From Streptococcus sanguinis (GTDB taxonomy: Bacteria; Bacillota; Bacilli; Lactobacillales; Streptococcaceae), in contig NZ_RJMM01000002.1 of the NCBI RefSeq assembly GCF_003943655.1, forward strand, positions 101,184 through 149,171: a DNA stretch of 47,988 bases, read 5' to 3'. The notes below the pieces were generated by a model. That model was not told the origin of the DNA. It saw only the letters and a program-made list of their open reading frames with translations, and made no database searches. Positions 36,700 through 44,710 of the stretch are shown in pieces. The translations under genes were made by a program, and so were the position numbers. Positions within the stretch are counted from its first letter, which is position 1. Each line of letters starts with the position of its first letter.

Positions 36700-36734
36700 G
36701 TCTTATCCTCCCAACGATTCTTGAGACCTCTTTC

Positions 36735-36763
36735 ATCATACCATAGAAAGAGGAAATCTTCAA
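36735..36763 (-). promoter_or_regulatory. Promoter of the esterase remnant
   Basis: On the minus strand TTGAAG (36758-36763), 17-bp spacer, TATGAT (36735-36740), 35 nt before the remnant's ATG. It looks functional. Confidence 0.6.
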
Positions 36764-36815
36764 TAGATTAATATATAGATTTTCTGTTTTTTCTGAAATT
36801 TTACCGATTCGCCGC

Positions 36816-37496
36816 CTAAGAACCCATATGAAGCAGAAGCAGCAAATAAAACAAACTAAATCCTATGTTTAGGCCGGCTCCGTTAAGGTAGGGGCGTCCG
36901 ATTCTAAGCTTTTCTACCAGTAAGATAGTTAACAGACTGAGCGGTAAAGGAGTCAGCAGCCCCAGATAAGCAGGCAATATTGTCTGACCGCTAACTATTA
37001 GCAGTGAGTAAACGAACCAGCCTAGACCTGTCAGGGCGATAGCTGTCCGCCAGGTTATATCTAGAAAGAGCACTGCTTCATTGATAAGCCCGCTGTCTTC
37101 GTCTGAGCAGACCTGTCCGTTACTTCGTTTATAAGCCTTTTTGCTGATGATCCCAACGTAGTAAAAGGCCACATGTGCCACGGGTGACAGGGCAAATCCA
37201 ATTCCTAACAAGGCTATTGACAGATAAGCCCACAAGCCCTTATTTGTCAAACCAAAGAGAGCATAAAGCGAGACTAACATAAGAGGGATTGAGAAGTTAG
37301 CCACCAGAGCGCCCAGACGCAGCCGACCGACAGAGCCAGATAACATCAGCATAGCCAGATTCTTATTGCCAATCCGACTCTGCTCCGTAAAAGAGGCATA
37401 ACTTTCCTTGTCTACCTCAAAACCAACCAGCAGAACATCCCCCAATAACCAGCAAAGACCACTCAACAGCCCAGCCCATAAAGATAAAAAAATCAC
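36816..37496 (-). CDS. Seven-helix membrane protein of unknown function (DUF6796-like)
   Basis: 226 residues. GTG start at 37494-37496 with AAGGAG 6 bp upstream; an ATG two bases earlier is in another frame and meets a stop at once. The protein has about seven hydrophobic segments (3-25, 55-75, 80-100, 110-130, 150-172, 177-200, 205-224) with little soluble part; one loop (about 118-135) has a Lys/Asp-rich stretch. I believe it belongs to a family called DUF6796, from memory only. No enzyme motif is seen. It stands alone between adhE and the esterase remnant. Confidence 0.75.
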   Translation of the reverse strand: MIFLSLWAGLLSGLCWLLGDVLLVGFEVDKESYASFTEQSRIGNKNLAMLMLSGSVGRLRLGALVANFSIPLMLVSLYALFGLTNKGLWAYLSIALLGIGFALSPVAHVAFYYVGIISKKAYKRSNGQVCSDEDSGLINEAVLFLDITWRTAIALTGLGWFVYSLLIVSGQTILPAYLGLLTPLPLSLLTILLVEKLRIGRPYLNGAGLNIGFSLFYLLLLLHMGS

Positions 37497-37939
37497 ATTA
37501 CTCTCCTTTTTTCCATTGTCTCCTTATCTTAGCACAAAAGCTCACTCAATCACAAGTAGTCAGAAGGTTTACGTCTTTTTACCCCAGCAAGCTCCTTTCG
37601 TTAAGAGACTTAGCACTCACGTCGCTCCTCTCCTCAGCATCCATGTCTCTATGCCCGGCTTCGACCAGAGGTCTTGCCTGGCTATGTGTTTCTTCAAGGT
37701 GTACAGCTTTTGTCCCAAGGGACAAAACTGCATCCACTGCTCTATGACTCAACTTTGTCCTACGGACGCGTTTCATTAAGACACATAGCGCTCACGTCGC
37801 TCCGCTCCTCAGCATCAATATCTCTAAGCTCGGCTTCGACCGACGGTCTTGCCTCGCTAAGATACATAGAAAAATCCCCCACCAAAGGCTAGGGGATAAC
37901 CGACAGACTGTCTTATTTTTAATTGAGGAAGCTGCTCGC
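37497..37939. repeat. Two degenerate direct repeats of ~90 bp and internal hairpins
   Basis: 443 bp without a credible gene. Unit A (37599-37691) and unit B (37774-37870) share TCACGTCGCTCC, CTCCTCAGCATC, CGGCTTCGACC and GGTCTTGCCT in the same order and spacing, about 75-80% alike by eye. Each can fold (in unit B, CTAAGCTCGGC... pairs with ...GCCTCGCTAAG). Between them is a perfect hairpin TTTTGTCCC-AA-GGGACAAAA (37708-37727). The region is GC-richer than its neighbours. Confidence 0.7.
37870..37897 (-). terminator. Terminator of adhE
   Basis: On the minus strand ATCCCC-(12 nt)-GGGGAT followed by TTTTC, about 45 bp after the adhE stop and abutting repeat unit B. Confidence 0.7.
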
Positions 37940-40594
37940 TTATTTGCGGCGTCCTGGGCGTTCCTTGTAGCCATAGTAAGCGTCTTCGATGATTTCCTGC
38001 ATGTGGTCAACCATTGGAAGGCGTGGGTTGGCTGGAGAACATTGGTCTTCGTAAGCAAGGAAGGCCAATTCGCGTGAATGTTCTTTCCATTCTTTTTCGT
38101 CAATACCTTGAGCTTTGAAGTTCATTTCGATACCGACACGTTCTCCCAGTTCATAAACAGCTTTCGCAAATGATTCAACACCTTCTTCTGGAGTAGAAGC
38201 TGGCAAGCCGAGCATGCGAGCGATGTCTTGGTATTTCTCATCCGCACGGTAGTAGTTGTACTTAGGCCATGTCGCTGTCTTAGCTGGACGTGTACCGTTG
38301 TAACGGATTACATATGGCAGCAAGATCGCATTTGTACGACCATGGATCGTATGGAACTGAGCACCAATCTTATGGGCCATAGAGTGGGAAATTCCCAGGA
38401 AGGCATTGGCAAAGGCCATACCAGCAATAGTAGAGGCATTATGCATCTTTTCGCGAGAGTGGAAATCAGCATTCTTAACAGAGCTTTCCAGATTTTCAAA
38501 GACGAGTTTGATAGCTTGGAGAGCCAAACCATCTGTAAAGTCGCTGGCCATCTGAGATACATAAGCTTCTGTTGCGTGAGTCAGCACGTCCATACCAGTG
38601 TCCGCTGCGACAAATCCTGGAACAGTCAGTACCAGAGCTGGGTCTACAATGGCTACAGTTGGAGTCAGAGAGTAGTCAGCGATTGGGTACTTGCGGTTAT
38701 TAGCCTTATCAGAGATAACGGCAAACGGTGTTACTTCTGAACCTGTACCAGATGTTGTAGGGATTGCGATAAACTTAGTCTTCTTACCAAGCAACGGGAA
38801 TTTGAAGGCACGTTTACGGATATCCATGAATTTTTGCACAAGGTCACGGAAGTCCACTTCTGGTTGCTCATAGAAGAGCCACATTACTTTAGCTGCGTCC
38901 ATTGGCGAACCACCACCAAGCGCGATGATTGTATCAGGTTTGAAGGTACGCATAATCTCTGTACCACGTTCAACTGTTGTGATATCTGGATCTGGCTCTA
39001 CGTCTGCAAAGATTTGGTAAACAACCTTATTCCGACGAAGATCAAGTTGTTCGATGATACGATCTAGGAAACCAAGCTCTACCATAGCATGGTCTGTTAC
39101 GATCATGACACGTTCCACATCGCGACATTTTTGCAGATATTGGATAGAGTCACGCTCGAAGTAAGTTTTTGAAGGGAGTTTCATCCATTGCATATTATTT
39201 CTACGTCTTCCTACTTTTTTGATGTTCAAGAGATTCACAGCACTAACGTTATCACCAACTGAGTTGCGACCATAAGATCCACAGCCCAGAGTCAGTGATG
39301 GCAGGAAGGCATTATAAACATCCCCGATACCGCCGAAAGTAGAAGGTGAGTTGCAAATAACACGGATAGCACGGACAGCCTTACCAAATTCCTTGGTCAA
39401 CTCTTCGTCCGCTGTATGGATAGCAGCTGAATGACCAAGACCATGGAATTCTACCATTTGACGGGCTTTTTCAACACCGTCTTCACGGGATTCAGACTTG
39501 AGCACAGCAATGACAGGTGACAATTTTTCACGTGTCAATGGCTCTTTTTCACCAACTTCTTTACACTCTGCAGCCAAGATATTCGTATCTTCTGGCACGC
39601 TGAAACCTGCTTGCTCTGCAATCCAAGTAGCTGGCTTACCAACGATATCCGGATTGAGCTTAGCACCAGCACAGTTCTTGCTATTTGCCTTAGCACCGAA
39701 GCAGAATTCTTCCAACAGAGCTTTTTCTTTCTTATTTACAAAGTAAGTATGATAAGATTTGAACTCTGCTACAAATTCATCATAAACTTCCTTGTCAATG
39801 ATAACCGCTTGCTCAGAGGCACAGACCATACCATTGTCAAAGGACTTAGACATAACGATATCATGAGCTGCTTGACGGATATTAGCGGATTTTTCCACAT
39901 AAGCTGGTACGTTTCCGGCACCAACTCCCAGAGCTGGCTTACCACATGAGTAAGCTGCCTTCACCATTGCATTACCACCTGTAGCAAGGATCGTCGCAAT
40001 CCCTTCGTGGTTCATGAGGGCAGAAGTTGCTTCCATAGATGGCACTGTAATCCACTGCACACAGTTTTCAGGCGCACCTGCTGCAATCGCTGCATCACGC
40101 ACGATTTGTGCTGCATGAGCAGAAGATTCTTGAGCCGATGGGTGGAAAGCAAAGATGATCGGATTACGAGTCTTCAAAGAAATCAAAGATTTGAAAATCG
40201 CTGTTGAAGTCGGGTTGGTAGTCGGTGTGATACCGCAGACAACACCCACTGGCTCCGCAATCAGGGTCAAACCAGTTACATCATCTTCTTCAATCACGCC
40301 AACAGTCTTCGTGTGGCGCATATTATTCACAACGTGCTCACAGGCGAAAAGGTTTTTCGTTGCCTTGTCTTCAAAAACTCCGCGGCCTGTTTCTTCATAA
40401 GCGTGCAGGGCCAACTCACCGTGGGCATCCAAAGCTGCTACAGAGGCCTTGGCTACGATGTAGTCCACCTGTTCCTGATTCAGCTTTCTCATTTCCTCTA
40501 GTGCAGCCAGACCTTTTTGCACCAATTCATCAACATGCTTTTGCGCTGCCAAAGCCTTGTCTTCTTGTTCTACCGTTTTCTTCTTTTCAGCCAT
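37940..40594 (-). CDS. adhE: Bifunctional acetaldehyde-CoA/alcohol dehydrogenase
   Basis: 884 residues, ATG at 40594, RBS GGAGG. The N-terminal aldehyde dehydrogenase domain (1-450) has the catalytic Cys in SFDNGMVCASEQAV (about 255) and the glycine-rich region 'ATGGNAMVKAAYSCGKPALGVGAGNVP'. The C-terminal iron alcohol dehydrogenase domain (about 465-870) has 'DTIIALGGGSPMDAAKVMW', 'TGMDVLTHATEAYVS' and 'SHSMAHKIGAQFHTIHGRTNA', which supply the Asp and His iron ligands. It reduces acetyl-CoA to ethanol and regenerates two NAD+ in mixed-acid fermentation. Regulation by Rex and CcpA is suggested by the upstream sites. It is monocistronic. Confidence 0.97.
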   Translation of the reverse strand: MAEKKKTVEQEDKALAAQKHVDELVQKGLAALEEMRKLNQEQVDYIVAKASVAALDAHGELALHAYEETGRGVFEDKATKNLFACEHVVNNMRHTKTVGVIEEDDVTGLTLIAEPVGVVCGITPTTNPTSTAIFKSLISLKTRNPIIFAFHPSAQESSAHAAQIVRDAAIAAGAPENCVQWITVPSMEATSALMNHEGIATILATGGNAMVKAAYSCGKPALGVGAGNVPAYVEKSANIRQAAHDIVMSKSFDNGMVCASEQAVIIDKEVYDEFVAEFKSYHTYFVNKKEKALLEEFCFGAKANSKNCAGAKLNPDIVGKPATWIAEQAGFSVPEDTNILAAECKEVGEKEPLTREKLSPVIAVLKSESREDGVEKARQMVEFHGLGHSAAIHTADEELTKEFGKAVRAIRVICNSPSTFGGIGDVYNAFLPSLTLGCGSYGRNSVGDNVSAVNLLNIKKVGRRRNNMQWMKLPSKTYFERDSIQYLQKCRDVERVMIVTDHAMVELGFLDRIIEQLDLRRNKVVYQIFADVEPDPDITTVERGTEIMRTFKPDTIIALGGGSPMDAAKVMWLFYEQPEVDFRDLVQKFMDIRKRAFKFPLLGKKTKFIAIPTTSGTGSEVTPFAVISDKANNRKYPIADYSLTPTVAIVDPALVLTVPGFVAADTGMDVLTHATEAYVSQMASDFTDGLALQAIKLVFENLESSVKNADFHSREKMHNASTIAGMAFANAFLGISHSMAHKIGAQFHTIHGRTNAILLPYVIRYNGTRPAKTATWPKYNYYRADEKYQDIARMLGLPASTPEEGVESFAKAVYELGERVGIEMNFKAQGIDEKEWKEHSRELAFLAYEDQCSPANPRLPMVDHMQEIIEDAYYGYKERPGRRK

Positions 40595-40619
40595 TCTATT
40601 CCTCCAATGGTTTTGCCTT

Positions 40620-40643
40620 AGGTTAGATGAAGAACTCTAACCT
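40620..40643 (-). promoter_or_regulatory. Hairpin in the adhE leader
   Basis: AGGTTAGA / TCTAACCT, 8-bp perfect stem and 8-nt loop, between the Rex-like site and the RBS. Confidence 0.4.
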
Positions 40644-40661
40644 TTGTTAAATATTTCACAA
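40644..40661. promoter_or_regulatory. Rex operator at adhE
   Basis: Minus strand TTGTGAAATATTTAACAA matches the Rex consensus TTGTGAAnnnnTTCACAA except one base. It begins 5 bp after the -10 and covers the transcription start, so Rex would repress when NADH is low. Confidence 0.75.
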
Positions 40662-40665
40662 TTTA

Positions 40666-40694
40666 ATTATAACCTATTTAATGATTTTTGTAAA
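40666..40694 (-). promoter_or_regulatory. Promoter of adhE
   Basis: On the minus strand TTTACA (40689-40694), 17-bp spacer, TATAAT (40666-40671). The -35 overlaps a near-cre (GTGAAAGTGTTTACA, two mismatches). Confidence 0.75.
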
Positions 40695-40705
40695 CACTTT
40701 CACTT

Positions 40706-40743
40706 AACATTCACAAACTTTTCTCTATTATTTTGTGAATGTT
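40706..40743. repeat. 12-bp inverted repeat of Rex half-site type upstream of adhE
   Basis: AACATTCACAAA (40706-40717) and TTTGTGAATGTT (40732-40743), perfect arms 14 bp apart, each containing a TTCACAA/TTGTGAA Rex half site. A 14-bp palindrome AATAAGCGCTTATT (40748-40761) adjoins it. Confidence 0.6.
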
Positions 40744-40842
40744 ATACAATAAGCGCTTATTTATCAGATTATTTTTGTCTATTTTGTGAAAAAATTTTTT
40801 AATTTTTTAGAGCTTTCACATACTTTTGTTTTCACATAATAT

Positions 40843-40857
40843 ATGAAAGCGTTTTCT
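40843..40857. promoter_or_regulatory. cre site upstream of adhE
   Basis: ATGAAAGCGTTTTCT matches WTGNAANCGNWNNCW at every fixed position. It is about 150 bp upstream of the adhE -35, a position where CcpA may activate or repress at a distance. Confidence 0.65.
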
Positions 40858-40867
40858 TGATTTAGAC

Positions 40868-40892
40868 ATAAAAAGCTCGGATGGACCGAGCT
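40868..40892 (-). terminator. Terminator of the phosphatase-MORN-acyltransferase operon
   Basis: On the minus strand AGCTCGG-TCCAT-CCGAGCT then TTTTTAT, just after the acyltransferase stop. Confidence 0.85.
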
Positions 40893-40898
40893 GATTAT

Positions 40899-42704
40899 TT
40901 ATGGTTTCACATTACCTGAATTGGCTTCATCTATGGCTTGCTTAATGGTATTGGCATAGAGGGTTCCACCCTCTATAATGGACTCTGAGTTCGAGCCAAA
41001 GTGGACATAGTCTGTCCCTTCCCAAATCTGTGGGTTATCAATAGCGGTCTGATGCCAGTCAGCTACAAAGACATAGTCGTACTTCTTGGCTAATTCTAGC
41101 TCATACTCCCGCTGCTGGGCCAAGACACCGCCCTCTGAGCGACCGTCATAAGGAGTCACGAGGATCAGTTGATGACCTTTAGGCAGGCTGGAAACATATT
41201 CATCCAAAAGTTCACTCGAGTAACCGGACGAATTGGTTCCAAGAGCCAGAATAACCTGCTTCTTCAGCACCCTATTAGCAATATCTGTCTTGTAGACCTC
41301 CAAGCCTGTGCTCAAACTGCGGCTAACGACAGTATCTAGCTCGATTCCTGGCAAGATCTGCTGCAATTGATCGCTTGAGCGCAGGGCAACCGAGTCACCA
41401 ATCATAGTAATCCCGTCCGCCACATTGTACTCAGTAGCCTTGGACTGATCAACCTGGCTGCGAGTTGTCTGCATCTTAGTGTCTGCTTGATTCAGAGCGT
41501 TGACAATCAAACTTTCCTCAAAAGCTCCGACCTTTGGTGCTGTCACCGAGATAAAGAACATGATTAAAGTCAACGGAATCATACTGTAAAAAATTGGTCT
41601 AGTGAGAGATGACAGATCCATCTTGGTTCCCATGATAACCGGCTGACGACCAGCAAGAGTTGGCTCCAAGATATAGAAAGACAAGGCTGCAAAAGTAAGA
41701 GACAGCAGCGTGGTCAAGAGAACAGCCAAACCGTTACTCATCAGCTGGGTAAAGATAATATAGAATGGCCAGTGGAAGAGATAAACACCATAGCTGGTAT
41801 CTGCGATAAAGTTGATAGGGCTAGGCTCCTTCACATCAGGAAGCTTATCATGCAGCATTCTAGCAGCCAAAATCATCAGACAGGCCAAGATAGTCGAAAT
41901 CAAAAATCCTACCAGGTAGGTCCAAAGATTATCAAACTTGAGTAGGAAACTGAGCAAAAGCAAAATAGCTGCGCTGCCCCCCATAATTCCTAGCACTTGC
42001 TTGAGAGCCAACTTTTGCTCCAGCATTTTAAAGCGACTGCTGACATGGCCGACACCAGACAAGGTAGCCAGGATGCTTCCTGCAAAGAAAGGAAAGACGT
42101 GGGTCAAACTTGAGAAATAAATATCAGAGAAATTCTTAGTGGTCAAAGCGCCAGCAAACATTGATACAAAGCTGACCAAAAAGAGACCTGCAGAAACCAG
42201 CGCAATCATACCGCGATAGCGGGCTGTTGACTTGGCAACCTTGCCCAAGCCCCAAGCAGCCAAGCCCCAAAGAACATAATAGTGCACTTCTAAAGCCAGA
42301 CTCCAAGTATGGATCAAGATGTGCGGCACAAACTGACTCTCATAACTGCCGCCTGATAGCATTTCATAAAAGTTGGTCACAAAGCCCAAAGCAGCCGCAA
42401 TCTGCGTCCCAATCCCAGCCACAAAATCCTTACGTATCAAGAGAGTAAAGGGCATAACGACCAAAATCATAAAGACCAGAGGTGGTACAATCCGATAAAA
42501 ACGCCGTTTGAAAAAGCCTTGGATATCGATTTCTTTCTTCTTGGCAAACTCGTCAATAAGCAGAGCGGTAATCAAGAAGCCAGAAAAGGTAAAAAAGATA
42601 TCCACGCCAATAAAACCGCCAGGGAAAACGCCCTGGAAGTAATGATAAAGCAGAACTAGAAGCAGCCCCGTGATTCTGACGAGCGAAAACCATTTAATGC
42701 GCAT
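40899..42704 (-). CDS. Membrane O-acyltransferase with SGNH domain (OatA-like)
   Basis: 601 residues with the start at 42702-42704 (MRIKWFSLVRITG), AAGGAA upstream. The N-terminal acyltransferase_3 domain (1-390) has about 10-11 membrane helices, the catalytic-type His in LVLLYHYFQG (about 23) and 'GVDIFFTFSGFLITALL'. The extracellular C-terminal domain (about 410-601) is of SGNH type: GDSVALRS with the Ser nucleophile (about 438) and DYVHFG with the His at the end (about 575). This is the architecture of OatA/Adr enzymes that O-acetylate peptidoglycan; other surface glycans are possible. It overlaps the MORN gene by 11 bp. Confidence 0.88.
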   Translation of the reverse strand: MRIKWFSLVRITGLLLVLLYHYFQGVFPGGFIGVDIFFTFSGFLITALLIDEFAKKKEIDIQGFFKRRFYRIVPPLVFMILVVMPFTLLIRKDFVAGIGTQIAAALGFVTNFYEMLSGGSYESQFVPHILIHTWSLALEVHYYVLWGLAAWGLGKVAKSTARYRGMIALVSAGLFLVSFVSMFAGALTTKNFSDIYFSSLTHVFPFFAGSILATLSGVGHVSSRFKMLEQKLALKQVLGIMGGSAAILLLLSFLLKFDNLWTYLVGFLISTILACLMILAARMLHDKLPDVKEPSPINFIADTSYGVYLFHWPFYIIFTQLMSNGLAVLLTTLLSLTFAALSFYILEPTLAGRQPVIMGTKMDLSSLTRPIFYSMIPLTLIMFFISVTAPKVGAFEESLIVNALNQADTKMQTTRSQVDQSKATEYNVADGITMIGDSVALRSSDQLQQILPGIELDTVVSRSLSTGLEVYKTDIANRVLKKQVILALGTNSSGYSSELLDEYVSSLPKGHQLILVTPYDGRSEGGVLAQQREYELELAKKYDYVFVADWHQTAIDNPQIWEGTDYVHFGSNSESIIEGGTLYANTIKQAIDEANSGNVKP

Positions 42705-43107
42705 TTTGATAAATTCCTTGTTTAAACGTTCCTTCATAAACGACATTGCCTTCTGTCGTTAGCTTTCCTTGTCCATCGGCCTGACCCTTGCTGAAGTCCC
42801 CTTCATATTTCCAGCCAGCCTGCGAGGTAAAGGTTCCTTTGCCGTCAAAGATGCCATTGCGAAATTGACCGCTATAACTATCCCCATTTTGAAAAGTCAT
42901 AGTCCCCTGACCGTTGATCTTCCCGCGAACCAAGGTTCCGTCATACTTGATCTTTCCCTGATCCAACGTTAAAACGCCATTACCAGGAATCCCCGAAGTA
43001 AAGACCAGAATAGCTGACAGTACAATGACCGTGACAGCCAAGAGTTCTAAATTCTGCCGGGTCAGATAGACCTTGTATTTATCGTAAAATTCTTTTACTT
43101 TATCCAT
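42694..43107 (-). CDS. Membrane-anchored MORN-repeat protein
   Basis: 137 residues. ATG at 43107 is preceded by GGATGG at 8 bp; an ATG at 43119, inside the phosphatase gene, is the alternative. There is one membrane helix (about 21-42), then four MORN-type repeats (about 55-137) with YDGTLVRGKINGQGTM, YSGQFRNGIFDGKGTF, YEGDFSKGQADGQGKL and YEGTFKQGIY. MORN repeats act as protein or lipid contact surfaces. Being tightly coupled to an OatA-like enzyme and a phosphatase, it may be an accessory factor of cell-surface modification. Confidence 0.85.
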   Translation of the reverse strand: MDKVKEFYDKYKVYLTRQNLELLAVTVIVLSAILVFTSGIPGNGVLTLDQGKIKYDGTLVRGKINGQGTMTFQNGDSYSGQFRNGIFDGKGTFTSQAGWKYEGDFSKGQADGQGKLTTEGNVVYEGTFKQGIYQNAH

Positions 43108-43111
43108 ATTC

Positions 43112-43534
43112 CTATCCATCCAAACGCTCTAGCCACTTCTTGCAGCCAGCCAAGACCAAATCATAGGTTTGGTCAAAATCTCCTGTGTACCAAGGATCTG
43201 GTACACTTTCTTCTTCAAACTGATAAATTTTATGCTGAAAATCTTCAGGCGCCATCCGCTTCAAATCTCGAACATTGCTCTCATCCATACCGATGACGTA
43301 GTCAAAATCCGCAAAATCCGCTGCTGAAATCTGCCGAGAAGTCTTGTTCCTATCATAAGCAATAGCATATTTCTTAAAAATAGCCTGTGTTCCCCGATGA
43401 ATGGGATTGCCGTGCTCCCAGCTTGAGGTTGCCCGGCTCTCGATTTTCAGTTGGTCTGTTAAACTCTTCATGACAAACTCTGCCATCGGACTGCGGCAGA
43501 TATTGCCCAAACATACAAATACAATTTTCTTCAT
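43112..43534 (-). CDS. Low-molecular-weight protein tyrosine phosphatase
   Basis: 140 residues. The P-loop CLGNICRS (C8, R14) is at the N-terminus as in all LMW-PTPs, and the general-acid loop VPDPWYTGDF lies at about 116-125. Homologues dephosphorylate tyrosine phosphoproteins linked to capsule or surface polysaccharide control. First gene of a three-gene operon with MORN protein and acyltransferase, starting from an extended -10 promoter with a short leader. Confidence 0.94.
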   Translation of the reverse strand: MKKIVFVCLGNICRSPMAEFVMKSLTDQLKIESRATSSWEHGNPIHRGTQAIFKKYAIAYDRNKTSRQISAADFADFDYVIGMDESNVRDLKRMAPEDFQHKIYQFEEESVPDPWYTGDFDQTYDLVLAGCKKWLERLDG

Positions 43535-43551
43535 ACAATACCTCGCTATCT

Positions 43552-43560
43552 ATTATAACA
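43552..43560 (-). promoter_or_regulatory. Extended -10 promoter of the phosphatase operon
   Basis: TGTTATAAT on the minus strand, 17 nt before the ATG, so the leader is only about 10 nt and contains GAGG as RBS. Confidence 0.6.
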
Positions 43561-43653
43561 AAATAATGGCAAAAACTAGTTCTGAATCGTTTACAGTTTC
43601 CTGATTCTCGTTGAAAACTGGCAAGCCCTGTCCCTCTCATGTCTGAAAATAGC

Positions 43654-43679
43654 AAAAAACCACCGTTTGGTGGCTTTTT
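43654..43679. terminator. Terminator after the nucleotidyltransferase
   Basis: CCACC-GTTT-GGTGG between an A-run and a T-run. Both strands give a U-tract, so it can end the toxin-cassette/nucleotidyltransferase transcript. Confidence 0.75.
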
Positions 43680-43809
43680 GTAGGGAGATTATTTTTTAAA
43701 AAGAAAAAAGTTTTAGGAGTTAAGTTAATTTCTTAACTTGGTTATAGTATAATATCCATTCCTTAAAACTTCCTTAAAATAACTTAAACATTTTACTCTT
43801 ATCTTGTAC

Positions 43810-44409
43810 CTATTTATCAGGATAGTGGTATTCCAGATGGGGCCAGCGTTTCTGCCAATTCTTCTTAGCCAAGCGCTCAGAATAGACACGCTGGCGCTCC
43901 TTATTTTCAAGAAAATGAGGAGTCGGTCTGACCTGAAAGTTTAAGATATCCTCCAAACCATAGGGAGCAAAAAGTTCCAGTTTGTCATTTGCCAGCAAGC
44001 GCAGTCCGATAGCCGTGCAGCGCTCAGGATACTTACTCATGGCTTCGCAAGCATTTTTATAAGGCGCTGTTCCAGGACTATGGCGGTGCATATAGGCTTG
44101 ATTTCTGAGCTCCCATCGATACTGTGGCCAGTCTGCCTTGAGTTTGGCTTCCAGCTCTATCGTCTCTGCCTCAGCATAAGTCGGATCAAAGAAAATGACA
44201 TCTACATCCGTCTCTGAGTCAAAACCTGGTCGCTCTGACAGCATATTCCAGATGAAATTCCTCACACATCCAGCCGCTAACCAAGAATCCTTGAGCTCCA
44301 GACTGCGAATAATTTCCAAAATCGCTCGGATGTCTGGATCCTGACCTAGTTGATTTAAGGCAATCTGTTCCATTTTCGTCTCATGTTGGATATTAGCATT
44401 CCCCTTCAC
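43810..44409 (-). CDS. Nucleotidyltransferase-like protein (DUF925/PF06042 type)
   Basis: 199 residues if the GTG at 44407-44409 is used; an ATG at 44373 (187 residues, MEQIALNQLG) is the alternative. Neither has a convincing RBS. 'DSWLAAGCVRNFIWNML' and 'ETDVDVIFFDPTYAEAE' form the nucleotidyltransferase-fold core with an Asp pair, and 'HRHSPGTAPYKNACEAMSKYPERCTAIGLRL' and 'LELFAPYGLEDILNFQVRPTPHF' match the family. The function of this family is unknown. The start lies 4 bp after the stop of the last cassette gene, so it may be read from the same promoter, although its base composition is nearer to the core genome. Confidence 0.85.
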   Translation of the reverse strand: MKGNANIQHETKMEQIALNQLGQDPDIRAILEIIRSLELKDSWLAAGCVRNFIWNMLSERPGFDSETDVDVIFFDPTYAEAETIELEAKLKADWPQYRWELRNQAYMHRHSPGTAPYKNACEAMSKYPERCTAIGLRLLANDKLELFAPYGLEDILNFQVRPTPHFLENKERQRVYSERLAKKNWQKRWPHLEYHYPDK

Positions 44410-44413
44410 TTTA

Positions 44414-44710
44414 TCACTTACCTATATCATCATATTTTGCTAGCATATTGGGAACATACATTTCTAATCTTTGTAGGATATTACCCCGGATAGCAGTATC
44501 CATTTGACTACTGATGTTGATAATCGTTGTCTTTGTTTCAAGTGCAATTTGCTTGGCTCTAGTCTGAAATTCTTTCTTCACTTTTTCACGAGCTTTCTGC
44601 GCAGCCTGAGCTTCCGCTAATGCACGCTTGCGTTCCATTATCCTTCGCATCTCTTTCAAAGCAAATTCATATTCCTTGTCTGTATAATATTCATTTATTG
44701 GAGCTCTCAT
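44414..44710 (-). CDS. Small helical protein, candidate toxin-targeting partner 2
   Basis: 98 residues, ATG at 44710 overlapping the previous gene by 20 bp. The protein is highly charged and almost all helical: INEYYTDKEYEFALKEM, then a Lys/Arg/Ala-rich helix (about 22-58), then 'ETKTTIINISSQMDTAIRGNILQRLEMYVPNMLAKYDDIG'. No WxG motif and no membrane segment. Size and position after a lipase-helical-domain gene resemble the small partners of type VIIb toxins (Lap or Tla proteins). I cannot assign a Pfam family with certainty. Not to be read as a proven export factor. Confidence 0.65.
   Translation of the reverse strand: MRAPINEYYTDKEYEFALKEMRRIMERKRALAEAQAAQKAREKVKKEFQTRAKQIALETKTTIINISSQMDTAIRGNILQRLEMYVPNMLAKYDDIGK

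Noticed and set aside
37579-37892. Short open frames on both strands in the repeat region
   Set aside because: They follow the repeat units, have no RBS and biased composition; treated as non-coding repeat sequence.
43722-43753. Plus-strand promoter (AAGTTAA/TTAACTT palindrome and TATAAT)
   Set aside because: There is no -35 and no plus-strand gene downstream; likely chance in an AT-rich spacer.
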